A stretch of 14,160 bases of DNA from Paracoccaceae bacterium (GCA_007131945.1 SLPP01000380.1:1-14160), one strand, 5' to 3'; shown: positions 1 to 8,852, counted from the stretch's first letter. The notes: generated by a model not told the origin, from the sequence alone. Made by a program: numbers and translations.

Positions 1-28
1 ACCCCAGGCAGCTTCGCGTGGCCGCCGC

Positions 29-75
29 GCGCGCGGACGGCACGGGGCGGGCGGGTGGGCGTACCGTCCGCGCGC
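29..75. repeat. 12-bp perfect inverted repeat with 23-nt loop
   Basis: GCGCGCGGACGG at 29-40 is exactly complementary to CCGTCCGCGCGC at 64-75, so either strand could form a stable hairpin. The left arm overlaps an alternating C/G palindrome, CCGCGCGCGCGG, at 25-36. No T-run follows on either strand, so it is not a canonical intrinsic terminator. It lies in the non-coding stretch beyond the 3' end of sdaA. Its role is unknown. Confidence 0.5.
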
Positions 76-118
76 CTGCCCTTCGGCGCCCTCGCCAAAG
101 GTTTCGCTGTGGTTAACG

Positions 119-173
119 GCAGATCATTCTGCACGCGACTTCAAGGGCTTGAAGAAATGCGCGCATGCGCGCA
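119..173. repeat. cluster of three short palindromes beyond sdaA
   Basis: Three inverted repeats sit within 55 bp. GCAGA/TCTGC flanks a 4-nt loop at 119-132, TTCAAG/CTTGAA flanks GG at 140-153, and TGCGCGCATGCGCGCA at 158-173 is a perfect 16-bp palindrome. They start about 45 bp beyond the sdaA stop codon in the direction of sdaA transcription, so they could structure the 3' end of that mRNA or be protein-binding sites. No U-tract is visible, so a terminator call is not justified. The rest of 1-217 shows no gene with a plausible start and ribosome-binding site. Confidence 0.4.
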
Positions 174-217
174 CCGGCTGGGGCCGCCTCGCCGGACGCG
201 GCCGGCGGCATCGAAGA

Positions 218-1591
218 TCAGCAGTTCGGCACGTTGACGGCGAGCCCGCCGAGCGCGGTCTCCTTGTACTTCTCGCTCATGTCGAGGCCGGTCTGGCGCA
301 TCGCCTCGATGCAGTTGTCGAGCGGCATGAAATGCGTCCCGTCGCCGCGCAGCGCCAGCGAGGCCGCCGACACCGCCTTGATCGCGCCGAGCCCGTTGCG
401 TTCGATGCAGGGCACCTGGACGAGCCCCTTCACCGGGTCGCAGGTCATGCCGAGATGGTGCTCGAGCGCGATCTCGGCGGCGTTCTCGACCTGTTCGGGC
501 GTGCCGCCCATCACCGCGCAGAGCCCCGCCGCGGCCATCGCCGCGGCCGAGCCGACCTCGGCCTGGCAGCCGCATTCGGCGCCCGAGATCGAGGCGTTGT
601 GCTTGATCAGCCCGCCGATCGCCGCGGCGGTCAGCAGGAACTCGTCCACCCGCCGCACAGTCGCGCCGGGAACGTGGTCGAGCCAGTAGCGGATCACCGC
701 CGGCACCACGCCGGCCGCGCCGTTCGTCGGCGCGGTGACGACCTGGCCGCCGGCGGCGTTTTCCTCGTTCACCGCCATCGCGTAGCAGGACATCCAGTCG
801 TTGATCACATGCGGCGCGGTCAGGTTCAGACCGTGCTCGGCGCGCAGGGCCTCGTGCAGCGCCTTCGCCCGCCGCCGCACCTTCAGCCCGCCGGGCAGAA
901 CGCCGTCGGTGGCAAGCCCGCGGTCGATGCAGGCGTTCATCACCTGCCAGATACGCGCGATCCCGGCGTCGAGCTCGGCCGGACCGTGCACCTTCACCTC
1001 GTTGGCGCGCTTCATCGCGGCGATCGAGCGGCCGCTTTCGCGCGCCATGCGCAGCATCGCGGCGGCGGATTCGAACGGGTAGGGGAAACCGGCCTTCGGC
1101 GCGTTCGCCGCGCCGTCCGCGAGTTCCGCCTCGGTGACGACGAAACCGCCGCCGATCGAATAGTAGATCTCCTGCAGGATGACGTCGCCCTGGGCGTCGG
1201 TCGCCATCAGGATCAGCCCGTTGGCATGGCCGGGCAGGGCGGGGCCGTAGTCGAAATGCAGATCTCGCGCCGGATCGAAGGCGAGATCGCCAAGGCCCGG
1301 CGGACCGACGCGCCCGGTCCGCTGGATCGCGGCGAGCGCTGCCTCGGCGCTGTCGGCGTCGTAGCTTTCGGGCGCGAAGCCGGCGAGGCCGAGGATCACC
1401 GCGCGATCGGTGGCGTGGCCGACGCCGGTGAAAGCGAGCGAGCCATGCAGCGAGGCGCGCAGGCCGCGCGGGTGGAAGGGCGAGGCGCGCAGCCGGTCGA
1501 GAAAGCGCCCGGCGGCGACCATCGGCCCCATCGTGTGGCTCGACGACGGGCCGATGCCGATCTTGAACATGTCGAAGACGGACAGGAACAT
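218..1591 (-). CDS. sdaA: L-serine ammonia-lyase (L-serine dehydratase), single-chain iron-sulfur type
   Basis: The predicted enzyme deaminates L-serine to pyruvate and ammonia in the cytoplasm using an oxygen-sensitive [4Fe-4S] cluster. The 457-residue product has the usual length for fused alpha/beta bacterial enzymes. It opens with the family start [20 protein letters not shown]. Residues 1 to about 150 form the beta-type domain; the rest is the catalytic domain, with [13 protein letters not shown] (TAPTNGAAG) and [13 protein letters not shown] segments. C342, C384 and C395 match the cluster ligands known from E. coli SdaA (C343, C385, C396). The final residue, C457, matches the C-terminal cysteine that enters the active site in the Legionella enzyme. 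I chose the ATG at 1591 because it begins the conserved domain and AGAGGG lies six bases upstream; a frame opening 34 codons earlier carries no family sequence. It is separated from pnp by that gene's terminator, so it is probably transcribed alone. Confidence 0.96.
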   Translation of the reverse strand: MFLSVFDMFKIGIGPSSSHTMGPMVAAGRFLDRLRASPFHPRGLRASLHGSLAFTGVGHATDRAVILGLAGFAPESYDADSAEAALAAIQRTGRVGPPGLGDLAFDPARDLHFDYGPALPGHANGLILMATDAQGDVILQEIYYSIGGGFVVTEAELADGAANAPKAGFPYPFESAAAMLRMARESGRSIAAMKRANEVKVHGPAELDAGIARIWQVMNACIDRGLATDGVLPGGLKVRRRAKALHEALRAEHGLNLTAPHVINDWMSCYAMAVNEENAAGGQVVTAPTNGAAGVVPAVIRYWLDHVPGATVRRVDEFLLTAAAIGGLIKHNASISGAECGCQAEVGSAAAMAAAGLCAVMGGTPEQVENAAEIALEHHLGMTCDPVKGLVQVPCIERNGLGAIKAVSAASLALRGDGTHFMPLDNCIEAMRQTGLDMSEKYKETALGGLAVNVPNC

Positions 1592-1689
1592 GGGATGCCC
1601 TCTAGAACGCTGGCGCCTTGCTACATGAACCGCCGGCCCGGTATCGCCCGGTTGCGACCTAGTCCGCGAAAAAGCGGCGTCGGCCCCAG

Positions 1690-1725
1690 GCAAAACGGAA
1701 AGCCCCGGCGCGGGCGCGCCGGGGC
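1690..1725 (-). terminator. intrinsic terminator of pnp
   Basis: GCCCCGGCGC (1702-1711) and GCGCCGGGGC (1716-1725) form a perfect 10-bp stem with a 4-nt loop. Read on the minus strand, the stem is followed at once by TTTCCGTTTTG. It starts about 25 bp past the pnp stop codon and lies about 100 bp before the sdaA start. It therefore fits a Rho-independent terminator that separates pnp from sdaA. Confidence 0.85.
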
Positions 1726-1750
1726 CGGGTTCGTTCGGCGATGGTCGCGA

Positions 1751-3883
1751 TCAGCCCTCGGCCTTTTCCGGGGTCATCTCCTCGCCGGTCTCCTGGTCGA
1801 CCATCTTCATCGACAGCCGGACCTTGCCGCGGTCGTCGAAGCCCAGCAGCTTGACCTTGACCTCCTGGCCCTCCTTCAGCGCGTCCGACGGGTGGTTCAG
1901 ACGCTTCGCCGCGATCTGGCTGACATGCACCAGCCCGTCACGCTTGCCGAAGAAGTTCACGAAGGCGCCGAAATCGACGATCTTGACCACGGTGCCGGTA
2001 TAGATCTTGCCGACCTCGGGCTCGGCGACGATCGAGTAGATCATGTCGTAGGCCTTGCGGATCGCCTTGTCGTCCGAGGACGCGATCTTGATGACGCCGT
2101 CGTCGTTGATGTCGACCTTGGCGCCCGAGACCTCGACGATCTCGCGGATCACCTTGCCGCCCGAGCCGATCACTTCGCGGATCTTGTCGGTGGGCACGGT
2201 CATCGTCTCGATCTTCGGCGCGTACTGGCTGAAGCCGGAAGGCGCGCTCAGCGCCTTGCCCATCTCGCCCAGGATGTGCATCCGGCCGTCCCTGGCCTGG
2301 GCCAGCGCCTGTTCCATGATCTCGAAGGTGATGCCCGAGACCTTGATGTCCATCTGCAGGCTGGTGATCCCCGCCTCGGTGCCGGCGACCTTGAAGTCCA
2401 TGTCGCCGAGATGGTCCTCGTCGCCGAGGATGTCGGAGAGGACCGCGAAGCGGCCGTCGTCTTCCAGGATCAGGCCCATCGCCACGCCGGCCACCGGGGC
2501 CTTGAGCGGCACGCCCGCATCCATCATCGAAAGCGAGGAGCCGCAGACCGTCGCCATCGAGCTCGAGCCGTTCGACTCGGTGATCTCGGAGACGATGCGG
2601 ATCGTGTAGGGGAAGTCGGTCGCCGGCGGCAGCACCGCCTGCAGCGCCCGCCAGGCGAGCTTGCCGTGACCGATCTCGCGCCGGCCCGGGGGACCGAAGC
2701 GGCCGACCTCGCCCACCGAATAGGGGGGGAAGTTGTAGTGCAGCAGGAAGCTCGACTTCGACGTGCCGGTCAGCGCGTCGATGAACTGCTCGTCCTCGCC
2801 GGTGCCCAGCGTCGCCACGCAGAGCGCCTGCGTCTCGCCGCGGGTGAAGAGGGCCGAGCCGTGGGTGCGCGGCAGGACCGAGGTCTCGGCCACGATCGGC
2901 CGGATGGTGCGGTTGTCGCGCCCGTCGATGCGCGGCGCGCCCTCGATCACGGCGCCGCGCAGGATCGAGGCCTCGAGCTTCTTCATCGCCGAGCCGAGAT
3001 TCTCGTCGGCGAGTTCCTCCTCGCCCAGCCGGGCCCTGATCGCCTCGCGCGCCACGGCGATGGCGGCGACGCGCTCCTGCTTGTTGCGGATGGCGAAGGC
3101 GTCGCGCATCTGCTGCTCGCCGGCCGCCTTCACCTTCGCGTAAAGCGCCGAGTAATCGACGGGGGCGAAGTCGAAGGGCTCCTTCGCCGCCTCCTCGGCC
3201 AGGTCGATGATCAGGTCGATCACCGGCTGATAGCTTTCATGCGCGAACCTGACCGCGCCCAGCATCTCGGCCTCGGAGAGCTCGTAGGCCTCCGATTCGA
3301 CCATCATGACGGCGTCCGCGGTGCCGGCGACGACGAGGTCGAGCCGCTGCTCGGGATTCTCGCGCAGCTTGTGCATGTCCTCGCAATCGGGGTTCAGCAC
3401 GTATTCGCCACCCTCGAAGCCCACGCGCGCCGCGCCGATCGGGCCCATGAAGGGCACGCCCGAGATGGTCAGCGCCGCCGAGGCGGCGATCATCGCGACG
3501 ATGTCGGGCTCGTTGACCAGGTCATGGCTAAGCACGGTGCAGATGACCAGCACCTCGTTCTTGAAGCCGTCGACGAAGAGCGGGCGGACGGGGCGGTCGA
3601 TCAGCCGCGAGGTCAGCGTCTCCTTCTCGGACGGGCGCGCCTCGCGCTTGAAGAAGCCGCCGGGCACCTTGCCGGAGGCGTAGTAGCGTTCCTGGTAATG
3701 CACGGTCAGGGGAAAGAAGTCCTGACCGGGTTTCGCCGTCTTGGCGAAGGTCACGTTGGCCATGACCGAGGTCTCGCCCAGCGTGGCGATGACCGATCCG
3801 TCGGCCTGGCGGGCAACGCGGCCCGTTTCCAGTGTCAGCGTCTCGTTGCCCCACTGGATCGATTTCTTGGTGATGTTGAACAT
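1751..3883 (-). CDS. pnp: polynucleotide phosphorylase (PNPase)
   Basis: This 3'-5' phosphorolytic exoribonuclease releases nucleoside diphosphates from RNA and takes part in mRNA turnover, often in the degradosome. The 710-residue length is typical. Domains in order are a first RNase PH fold (about 1-220), an alpha-helical linker, a second RNase PH fold (about 310-550), a KH domain (about 562-620, with [11 protein letters not shown]) and an S1 domain (about 624-692, with [19 protein letters not shown]). The active-site segment [13 protein letters not shown] carries D488 and D494, matching E. coli D486 and D492. The ATG at 3883 gives the standard N-terminus, and AGGA lies about nine bases upstream. 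In many bacteria rpsO lies immediately upstream; here the next gene upstream is livM, so this locus lacks the rpsO-pnp pairing. The gene ends before a strong terminator. Confidence 0.98.
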   Translation of the reverse strand: MFNITKKSIQWGNETLTLETGRVARQADGSVIATLGETSVMANVTFAKTAKPGQDFFPLTVHYQERYYASGKVPGGFFKREARPSEKETLTSRLIDRPVRPLFVDGFKNEVLVICTVLSHDLVNEPDIVAMIAASAALTISGVPFMGPIGAARVGFEGGEYVLNPDCEDMHKLRENPEQRLDLVVAGTADAVMMVESEAYELSEAEMLGAVRFAHESYQPVIDLIIDLAEEAAKEPFDFAPVDYSALYAKVKAAGEQQMRDAFAIRNKQERVAAIAVAREAIRARLGEEELADENLGSAMKKLEASILRGAVIEGAPRIDGRDNRTIRPIVAETSVLPRTHGSALFTRGETQALCVATLGTGEDEQFIDALTGTSKSSFLLHYNFPPYSVGEVGRFGPPGRREIGHGKLAWRALQAVLPPATDFPYTIRIVSEITESNGSSSMATVCGSSLSMMDAGVPLKAPVAGVAMGLILEDDGRFAVLSDILGDEDHLGDMDFKVAGTEAGITSLQMDIKVSGITFEIMEQALAQARDGRMHILGEMGKALSAPSGFSQYAPKIETMTVPTDKIREVIGSGGKVIREIVEVSGAKVDINDDGVIKIASSDDKAIRKAYDMIYSIVAEPEVGKIYTGTVVKIVDFGAFVNFFGKRDGLVHVSQIAAKRLNHPSDALKEGQEVKVKLLGFDDRGKVRLSMKMVDQETGEEMTPEKAEG

Positions 3884-4136
3884 TCAGCGTATCCTGTAAG
3901 GGAGTTACCCGGCCCTCCGGGCCTCCCGGTCATGTGGCGGCCCCATTGCCGCCGACCCCTTCCATCCTTCGTCGAACGCCGGGGTCCGGGCGCCGCGTCT
4001 CAGATGGCGGGCGAGATACAGCAAAACCCGCAGGATGGAAAGTGGCCGCGCATCCCGCCGCCGCCGCCGGCATTGCCGGGGCGATCAGGACCGCGGGAGC
4101 GGCCCTGTTCCTCGTCTTCGCCCCACGCTATCGGGC
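3884..4136 (-). promoter_or_regulatory. pnp leader and livM-pnp intergenic region
   Basis: This 253-bp gap separates the livM stop from the pnp start. It contains a GGCCC-TCC-GGGCC hairpin (3911-3923) about 30 bp before the pnp start codon. A second hairpin, CCGGC-ATT-GCCGG (4067-4079), lies beyond livM. In E. coli the pnp leader hairpin is cut by RNase III and mediates PNPase autoregulation. The hairpin here could do the same, but that is inference from position. I could not identify a convincing promoter or a U-tailed livM terminator, so some readthrough from the transporter operon is possible. No rpsO or other gene fits in the gap. Confidence 0.4.
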
Positions 4137-5126
4137 TCAGAGCGGCTTGCGCAGCAGGCGCGCGAGCACGCCGACAATGCCCTGCCGGAACAACAGCACG
4201 CAGGTGACGAAGATCGCGCCCTGGATGATCGTCACCCAGGCACCGAAACCGGCGAGGTAGTTCTGCGCGGTCACGATCACCACCGCGCCAGCGATCGGGC
4301 CGAAGACGGTGCCCATGCCGCCGATCAGGGTCATCAGCACGACCTCGCCCGACATCGACCAGTGGACGTCGGTCAGCGTCGCGATCTGGAAGACCAGCGC
4401 CTTGGTCGCGCCGGCGAGCCCCGACAGCGTCGCCGAAAGCACGAAGACGGCAAGCTTGTACTGGGTCGTCCGATAGCCGAGCGAGACGGCGCGCGGCTCG
4501 TTCTCGCGGATCGCCTTGAGCACCTGGCCGAAGGGCGAGTGGATGATCCGGTAGATGAACAGGATCCCGGCGAAGGTGATCGCCAGCACCACGAAATAGA
4601 GCGTGAAGTCCGAGCGCAGGTCGATCAGGCCGAAGAGCCGGCCGCGCGGCACCGCCTGGATGCCGTCCTCGCCGCCGGTGAAGGGGGCCTGCAGCGAGAA
4701 GAAGTAGATCATCTGCGCGAAGGCGAGCGTGACCATGGCGAAGTAGATGCCCTGACGGCGGATCGCGAGGGAGCCGAACACCACGCCGAGCACCGCTGCC
4801 GCCAGCGTCCCGGTGAGGATCGCCAGTTCCGGCGTCAGGCCCCAGACCTTCGCCGCATGCGCCGAGACATAGCTCGCCGCGCCGAAATAGGCGGCGTGGC
4901 CGAAGGAGAGCAATCCCCCGAAGCCCAGCAGCAGGTTGAAGGCGCAGGCGAAGAGCGCAAAGCACAGCACCTTCATCAGGAAGACGGGATAGAGCGTGAA
5001 GGGCGCGATCAGCGCCACCACGAGAAGCGCCAGGAAGATCATCCGGTGATGATGCGGCATCCCGTGGGCGGATTGCGTGATCTGCAGATCCGCGACGCCG
5101 TCGGCGGTCTTTTCGATGTCGGTCAT
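4137..5126 (-). CDS. livM: branched-chain amino acid-type ABC transporter permease LivM
   Basis: Inner-membrane permease of a LivHM-type importer, 329 residues. After a hydrophilic, histidine-containing N-terminus (HHHR near residue 25), hydrophobic segments run from about residue 29 to 320. Family landmarks are FNLLLGFGGLLSFGHAAYFG (about 63-82), the GGEDGI loop (151-156), and the EAA-like ATPase-contact loop from about 200 to 218 (KAIRENEPRAVSLGY). I chose the ATG at 5126 because it starts the conserved protein, has GGGAGG about nine bases upstream, and overlaps the livH stop by one base (TGATG), which indicates translational coupling. A longer frame reading up to 5840 is an artefact that runs antiphase through livH. 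It is the last gene of the five-gene transporter operon. The family also serves short-chain amides, urea and other substrates, so the transported compound is open. Confidence 0.93.
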   Translation of the reverse strand: MTDIEKTADGVADLQITQSAHGMPHHHRMIFLALLVVALIAPFTLYPVFLMKVLCFALFACAFNLLLGFGGLLSFGHAAYFGAASYVSAHAAKVWGLTPELAILTGTLAAAVLGVVFGSLAIRRQGIYFAMVTLAFAQMIYFFSLQAPFTGGEDGIQAVPRGRLFGLIDLRSDFTLYFVVLAITFAGILFIYRIIHSPFGQVLKAIRENEPRAVSLGYRTTQYKLAVFVLSATLSGLAGATKALVFQIATLTDVHWSMSGEVVLMTLIGGMGTVFGPIAGAVVIVTAQNYLAGFGAWVTIIQGAIFVTCVLLFRQGIVGVLARLLRKPL

Positions 5127-6016
5127 CAGACCGTCCTCCCGAAGAGCCCGGCGGGCTTGACCAGCAGGACGATCGCCATGATCACGAAGATCACCACCGC
5201 CGAGGCCTCGGGATAGAACACCCGCGTCAGGCCCTCGACAAGGCCGAGCCCGAAGCCGGTCAGGATCGCGCCGAGGATCGAACCCATGCCGCCGATCACC
5301 ACCACGGCGAAGACGACGATGATGAGATCGGCACCCATGTTGGGATGGACCGAGTAGATCGGCGCCGCCAGCACCCCGGCGAGCGCCGCGAGCGCCACGC
5401 CGAAACCGTAGGTCGCGGTGATCATCAGCGGCACGTTGATGCCGAAGGCGTTGACCAGCGTCGGGTTCTCGGTCGCCGCCCGCAGATAGGCGCCGAGTCG
5501 CGTGCGCTCGATCATGTACCAGGTGCCGAAACAGACGACGATCGAGACCGCGATCACCCAGGCGCGGTAGTTGGGCAGGAACATGAAGCCCAGGTTCTGG
5601 CCGCCGCGCAACTGCTCGGGGATGGCGTAGGGCTTGCCCGAGATGCCGTATTCGTTGCGCAAGAGCCCCTGGATGATCAGCGCCAGGCCGAAGGTCAGCA
5701 AGAGCCCGTAGAGATGGTCGAGATGGTAGAGGCGCGAGATCAGCAGCCTCTCGAGGATGACGCCGGTGAAACCCACCGCGATGGGGACGAGAAACAGCGC
5801 ATACCAGTAGTTCAGCCCGGTATAGTGCAACAGCATCCACGATCCGAAGGCACCCAGCATGTACTGCGCGCCGTGGGTGAAGTTGATGATGTTCAGGAGC
5901 CCGAAGATGATCGCGAGCCCGAGGCTGAGCATGGCGTAGAAGGAGCCGTTGATCAGCCCCAGCAGAAGCTGGCTGAACAAGGCCTGCGGCGTGACGCCGA
6001 GAAGATCGAACAGCAT
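5126..6016 (-). CDS. livH: branched-chain amino acid-type ABC transporter permease LivH
   Basis: Second inner-membrane permease of the importer, 296 residues, typical for LivH. Hydrophobic segments span most of the chain. The N-terminal signature from N23 to G49 (GSFYAMLSLGLAIIFGLLN, then INFTHG) is diagnostic. The EAA-type loop RLGAYLRAATENPTLVNAFG lies at about 173-192, and the C-terminal half carries the IGGMGS motif near residue 241. The ATG at 6016 is preceded by GGGAG five bases upstream. The same ten bases GGAGACCATG occur at the start of the binding-protein gene. LivH forms the membrane channel as a heterodimer with LivM, whose start codon overlaps this stop. It is separated from the binding-protein gene by 77 bp containing a GC-rich hairpin. 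Confidence 0.94.
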   Translation of the reverse strand: MLFDLLGVTPQALFSQLLLGLINGSFYAMLSLGLAIIFGLLNIINFTHGAQYMLGAFGSWMLLHYTGLNYWYALFLVPIAVGFTGVILERLLISRLYHLDHLYGLLLTFGLALIIQGLLRNEYGISGKPYAIPEQLRGGQNLGFMFLPNYRAWVIAVSIVVCFGTWYMIERTRLGAYLRAATENPTLVNAFGINVPLMITATYGFGVALAALAGVLAAPIYSVHPNMGADLIIVVFAVVVIGGMGSILGAILTGFGLGLVEGLTRVFYPEASAVVIFVIMAIVLLVKPAGLFGRTV

Positions 6017-6047
6017 GGTCTCCCGTCCCCGTCAGATAGGTGCAACG

Positions 6048-6075
6048 CGGCGGCGCACCGATCGGCGCGCCGCCG
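6048..6075 (-). repeat. intercistronic hairpin between binding-protein gene and livH
   Basis: CGGCGGCGC (6048-6056) and GCGCCGCCG (6067-6075) form a 9-bp stem around a 10-nt loop that includes CCGATCGG. On the transcribed minus strand no U-run follows, so it is unlikely to terminate. Such intercistronic hairpins often stabilise the upstream mRNA segment or block 3' exonucleases, which would raise the level of binding protein over permeases. That role is inference. Confidence 0.5.
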
Positions 6076-6093
6076 GCATCGCGTGGCCCGTTC

Positions 6094-7296
6094 TTACTGC
6101 ACCAGCGGGCAGTTGCCGTCCTCGATCGGGCGGAAGGCGACCTCGGCCGGGATCGTGTTGAGCAGTTCGTAGTAGTCCCAGCGGCCGGTGGACTCGTCGG
6201 GCGACTTCACGCGGAACAGGTACATGTCGTGCACCTTGCGGCCGTCGGTGCGGATCACGCCCTGGCCGAAGAGCGGATCGTCCGTCTCCATCTCCTTCAT
6301 CATCGCCATGACCGCGTCGCTGTCGGCCGAGCCCACCGCCTCGACCGCCTTGAGGTAGTGCAGGACCGAGGCGTAGACGCCGGCATGGATCATCGTCGGC
6401 ATGTTGCCGTTGCCAAGCTCGGCGAATCGCTGCGAAAACGCGCGGGTGTCGTCGTTCAGATCCCAGTAGAAGGCTTCCGTGAGCACCAGGCCCTGAGCGT
6501 CGTCAAGTCCCAGCGCATCGACGTCGGTGATGAAGACCAGAAGCCCCGCGAGCGACTGCCCCGCCTGGACGATCCCGAACTCGGCGGCCTGCATGATCGA
6601 GTTGACGGTGTCGCCGCCGGCATTGGCGAGGCCGATGACCTTGGCGCCCGACGCCTGCGCCTGCAGCAGGAACGACGAGAAGTCCTGCCCCGGGAACGGG
6701 TGGCGCACGACGCCGAGGACCTGGCCGCCGGTTTCCTCGACCACGGCGCTGGTATCGCGCTCCAGCGCATGGCCGAAGGCGTAGTCGGCGGTGAGGAAGA
6801 ACCAGGTGTCGCCGCCCACCTCGACCATCGCGCGGCCGGTGCCGTTGGCCAGCGACCAGGTGTCGTAGGTCCAGTGCACGGTGTAGGGCGAACAGGCCGG
6901 GCCGGTCAGGTCCGAGGTCGCCGCGCCCGAGACGAGGAAGATCTTCTGCCGCTCGCGCACGATGTCGTTCACGGCGAGCGCCGCCGACGAAGTCGGCACG
7001 TCGACGATGACGTCGACGCCGTCCACGTCGATCCACTGCCGCGTCACGGTCGAGGCGACGTCGGGCCGGTTCTGGTGATCGGCCGAGACGACCTCGACCG
7101 AGATGCCGCGCTCGGCGGCGCCGAAATCCTCGATCGCCATGCGCGTCGCGATCACCGAACCCTCGCCGGTCAGGTCGGCATAGAGGCCCGAGCGGTCGTT
7201 CAGCACCCCGATCTTGACGCTGATCTCCGCCGTCGCGGCGCCGGCCGCGAGCCCGGCTAGCAAGGCGATTGCCGCCGTCGTGGTTGTCTTCCTCAT
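6094..7296 (-). CDS. periplasmic substrate-binding protein of the Liv-type ABC transporter
   Basis: Periplasmic binding protein of the type I (leucine/amide-binding, Peripl_BP_6-like) fold, 400 residues. It should deliver ligand to LivHM. The N-terminus is a Sec signal peptide: MRKTTTT, a hydrophobic core, then ATA at 21-23 with likely cleavage before EISVKIG. The mature start (KIGVLNDRSGLYADLTGEGS) is the family's first strand and ligand loop. Only two cysteines occur, C135 (GPACSPYTVHW) and C396 (GNCPLVQ), so a disulfide is likely. The C-terminal region with MYLFRVKSP and WDYYELL fits a subfamily often annotated only as an ABC transporter substrate-binding protein, so I avoid claiming leucine specificity. 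AGGAGG lies five bases before the ATG at 7296, one of the strongest ribosome-binding sites in the operon. It is third in the operon, 58 bp after livF. Confidence 0.92.
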   Translation of the reverse strand: MRKTTTTAAIALLAGLAAGAATAEISVKIGVLNDRSGLYADLTGEGSVIATRMAIEDFGAAERGISVEVVSADHQNRPDVASTVTRQWIDVDGVDVIVDVPTSSAALAVNDIVRERQKIFLVSGAATSDLTGPACSPYTVHWTYDTWSLANGTGRAMVEVGGDTWFFLTADYAFGHALERDTSAVVEETGGQVLGVVRHPFPGQDFSSFLLQAQASGAKVIGLANAGGDTVNSIMQAAEFGIVQAGQSLAGLLVFITDVDALGLDDAQGLVLTEAFYWDLNDDTRAFSQRFAELGNGNMPTMIHAGVYASVLHYLKAVEAVGSADSDAVMAMMKEMETDDPLFGQGVIRTDGRKVHDMYLFRVKSPDESTGRWDYYELLNTIPAEVAFRPIEDGNCPLVQ

Positions 7297-7354
7297 GGTC
7301 TCCTCCTCTGCTGCTGCGCCGCCGGTTCTTTCCCGGTTTCGGCGCGGATGGGGG

Positions 7355-8104
7355 TCACACGCCCAGATAGGCGTGGATCTTGTCGATGCTGGCGTCCATC
7401 TCCGCGTTCGGGATCATGTCCACCACCCGTCCCTGCTCGACGATGAAGTGCCGGTCCGCCACGCGCGAGGCGAAGCGGAAATTCTGCTCGACCAGCACGA
7501 TGGTGAAGCCGTCGCGCTTGAGCCGCTCGATCGTCGCCCCGATCTGCTGCACGATGACCGGCGCCAGCCCCTCGGTCGGCTCGTCCAGGAGCAGCGTCTT
7601 CGCCCCGGTGCGCAGGATGCGCCCGATCGAGAGCATCTGCTGCTCGCCGCCCGAGAGCTTGCTGCCCGCGCTGCTGCCGAGGCGCTCGCGCAGGTTCGGA
7701 AACAGCTCGAACACCTGCTCCACCGTCAGTCCGCCGGGCTGCACCCTGGGCGGCAGCATCAGGTTCTCCTCGACGTTCAGCGTCGCGAAGATGCCGCGTT
7801 CCTCGGGAACATAGCCGATCCCCAGCCGGGCAATCTGCCGCGACGGCATGGCGATCGTCTCGCGGCCGGCATAGACGACAGAGCCGCGGCGCTTGCCGAT
7901 GATCCCCATGATCGCCTTGAGCGTCGTCGACTTGCCCGCGCCGTTGCGGCCGAGAAGCGTGACCACCTCGCCCTGACCGACATCGAAGGAGAGCTTGTGC
8001 AGCACATGGCTCTCGCCGTACCAGGCTTCGAGATCGCGCACCTGCAGAAGCGGCGCGCCGCCGGTCGGGGCCGTCTCGGCCGCGGCGGGCAGGGTTTCAG
8101 TCAT
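7355..8104 (-). CDS. livF: ABC transporter ATP-binding protein LivF
   Basis: Cytoplasmic ATPase of the importer, 249 residues. It shows Walker A GRNGAGKST (52-60), the LivF-type segment GYVPEERGIF (97-106), the ABC signature LSGGEQQ (150-156), Walker B LLLDEP (171-176) and the LVEQN segment, where LivF proteins carry Q in place of the usual switch histidine. Together with LivG it would power LivHM. The ATG at 8104 lies inside the end of livG (8-base overlap, ATGACTGA), so translation is probably coupled; the independent ribosome-binding site is poor (GGGG). The N-terminal 15 residues are alanine-rich and precede the conserved domain. The next gene, the binding protein, begins 58 bp downstream with its own strong Shine-Dalgarno. 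Confidence 0.95.
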   Translation of the reverse strand: MTETLPAAAETAPTGGAPLLQVRDLEAWYGESHVLHKLSFDVGQGEVVTLLGRNGAGKSTTLKAIMGIIGKRRGSVVYAGRETIAMPSRQIARLGIGYVPEERGIFATLNVEENLMLPPRVQPGGLTVEQVFELFPNLRERLGSSAGSKLSGGEQQMLSIGRILRTGAKTLLLDEPTEGLAPVIVQQIGATIERLKRDGFTIVLVEQNFRFASRVADRHFIVEQGRVVDMIPNAEMDASIDKIHAYLGV

Positions 8105-8852
8105 GGCCGGCCCCGATATAGGCTTCGATCACGCGCGGATCCTTCGAGACCGTGGCATAATCGCCCTCGGCCAGGACCTTGCCGCGCGCCAGCACGGTGA
8201 TCGTGTCGGAAAGGTTGGCGACCACCGACAGGTTGTGTTCGACCATCAGGACCGTGCGGTCCCGGGAGATCCTGCGGATCAGCGCCGAGATGCGGTCGAT
8301 GTCCTCCGGCGTCATCCCGGCCATCGGCTCGTCGAGCAGCAGCATCTCCGGCTGCAGGGCCAGGGTGGTGGCGATCTCCAGCGCGCGCTTGCGGCCGTAG
8401 GACAACTCCACCGCGGGCGTGCGGGCAAAGGCGAGCACCCCGACGCTGTCGAGCAGTTCCCGCGCTTCCTCGTCGTAATCGGTCAGCATTCGCTCGGAAC
8501 GCCAGAAATCGAAGCTGTCCCCGCGCCGCCGCTGCAGGGCGATGCGCACGTTCTCCAATGCGGTGAGGTTGGGAAACACCGCCGAAATCTGGAACGAGCG
8601 CCCGATCCCCAGCCGCGCCACGTCGGCGGGCTGCATGCTGGTGATGTCGCGCCCGCGATAGACGATCGAACCCGATGTCGGGGTGAGGAATTTGGTCAGT
8701 AGGTTGAAGCAGGTCGTCTTGCCGGCGCCGTTGGGCCCGATCAGGGCGTGGATGCTCCCCTCGCGCACGTCGAAGCTGACGCCGTCGACGGCGCGAAAGC
8801 CGCTGAACTCCTTGCTCAGGTCCTTCGCCGAAAGAATCGCTGTCCCGGTCAT
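8097..8852 (-). CDS. livG: ABC transporter ATP-binding protein LivG
   Basis: Second ATPase of the importer, 251 residues, and the first gene of the operon. It has Walker A GPNGAGKTT (39-47), Q-loop Q88, an ABC signature reading LSYGRKR (150-156) where LSGGQ is the general form but LivG proteins often vary, Walker B LLLDEP (171-176) and the switch histidine H206 (MVEHN). I chose the ATG at 8852 because the conserved protein starts there (MTGTAILSAKDLSKEFSG). The open frame reaches 87 codons further upstream, but that part is arginine-rich low-complexity sequence with no family match and runs through the control region. No clean Shine-Dalgarno is visible: a GGGAGGAAGG tract lies about 20 bases upstream, so initiation may be weak. 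Confidence 0.94.
   Translation of the reverse strand: MTGTAILSAKDLSKEFSGFRAVDGVSFDVREGSIHALIGPNGAGKTTCFNLLTKFLTPTSGSIVYRGRDITSMQPADVARLGIGRSFQISAVFPNLTALENVRIALQRRRGDSFDFWRSERMLTDYDEEARELLDSVGVLAFARTPAVELSYGRKRALEIATTLALQPEMLLLDEPMAGMTPEDIDRISALIRRISRDRTVLMVEHNLSVVANLSDTITVLARGKVLAEGDYATVSKDPRVIEAYIGAGHD

Noticed and set aside
158..173. 16-bp palindrome as an intrinsic terminator of sdaA
   Set aside because: There is no loop and no following T-run; only the inverted-repeat nature is supported.
149..4207. A 1352-codon open frame on the plus strand
   Set aside because: It runs antisense through sdaA and pnp, both unmistakable, and its product is arginine/histidine-rich low-complexity sequence typical of antisense frames in GC-rich DNA.
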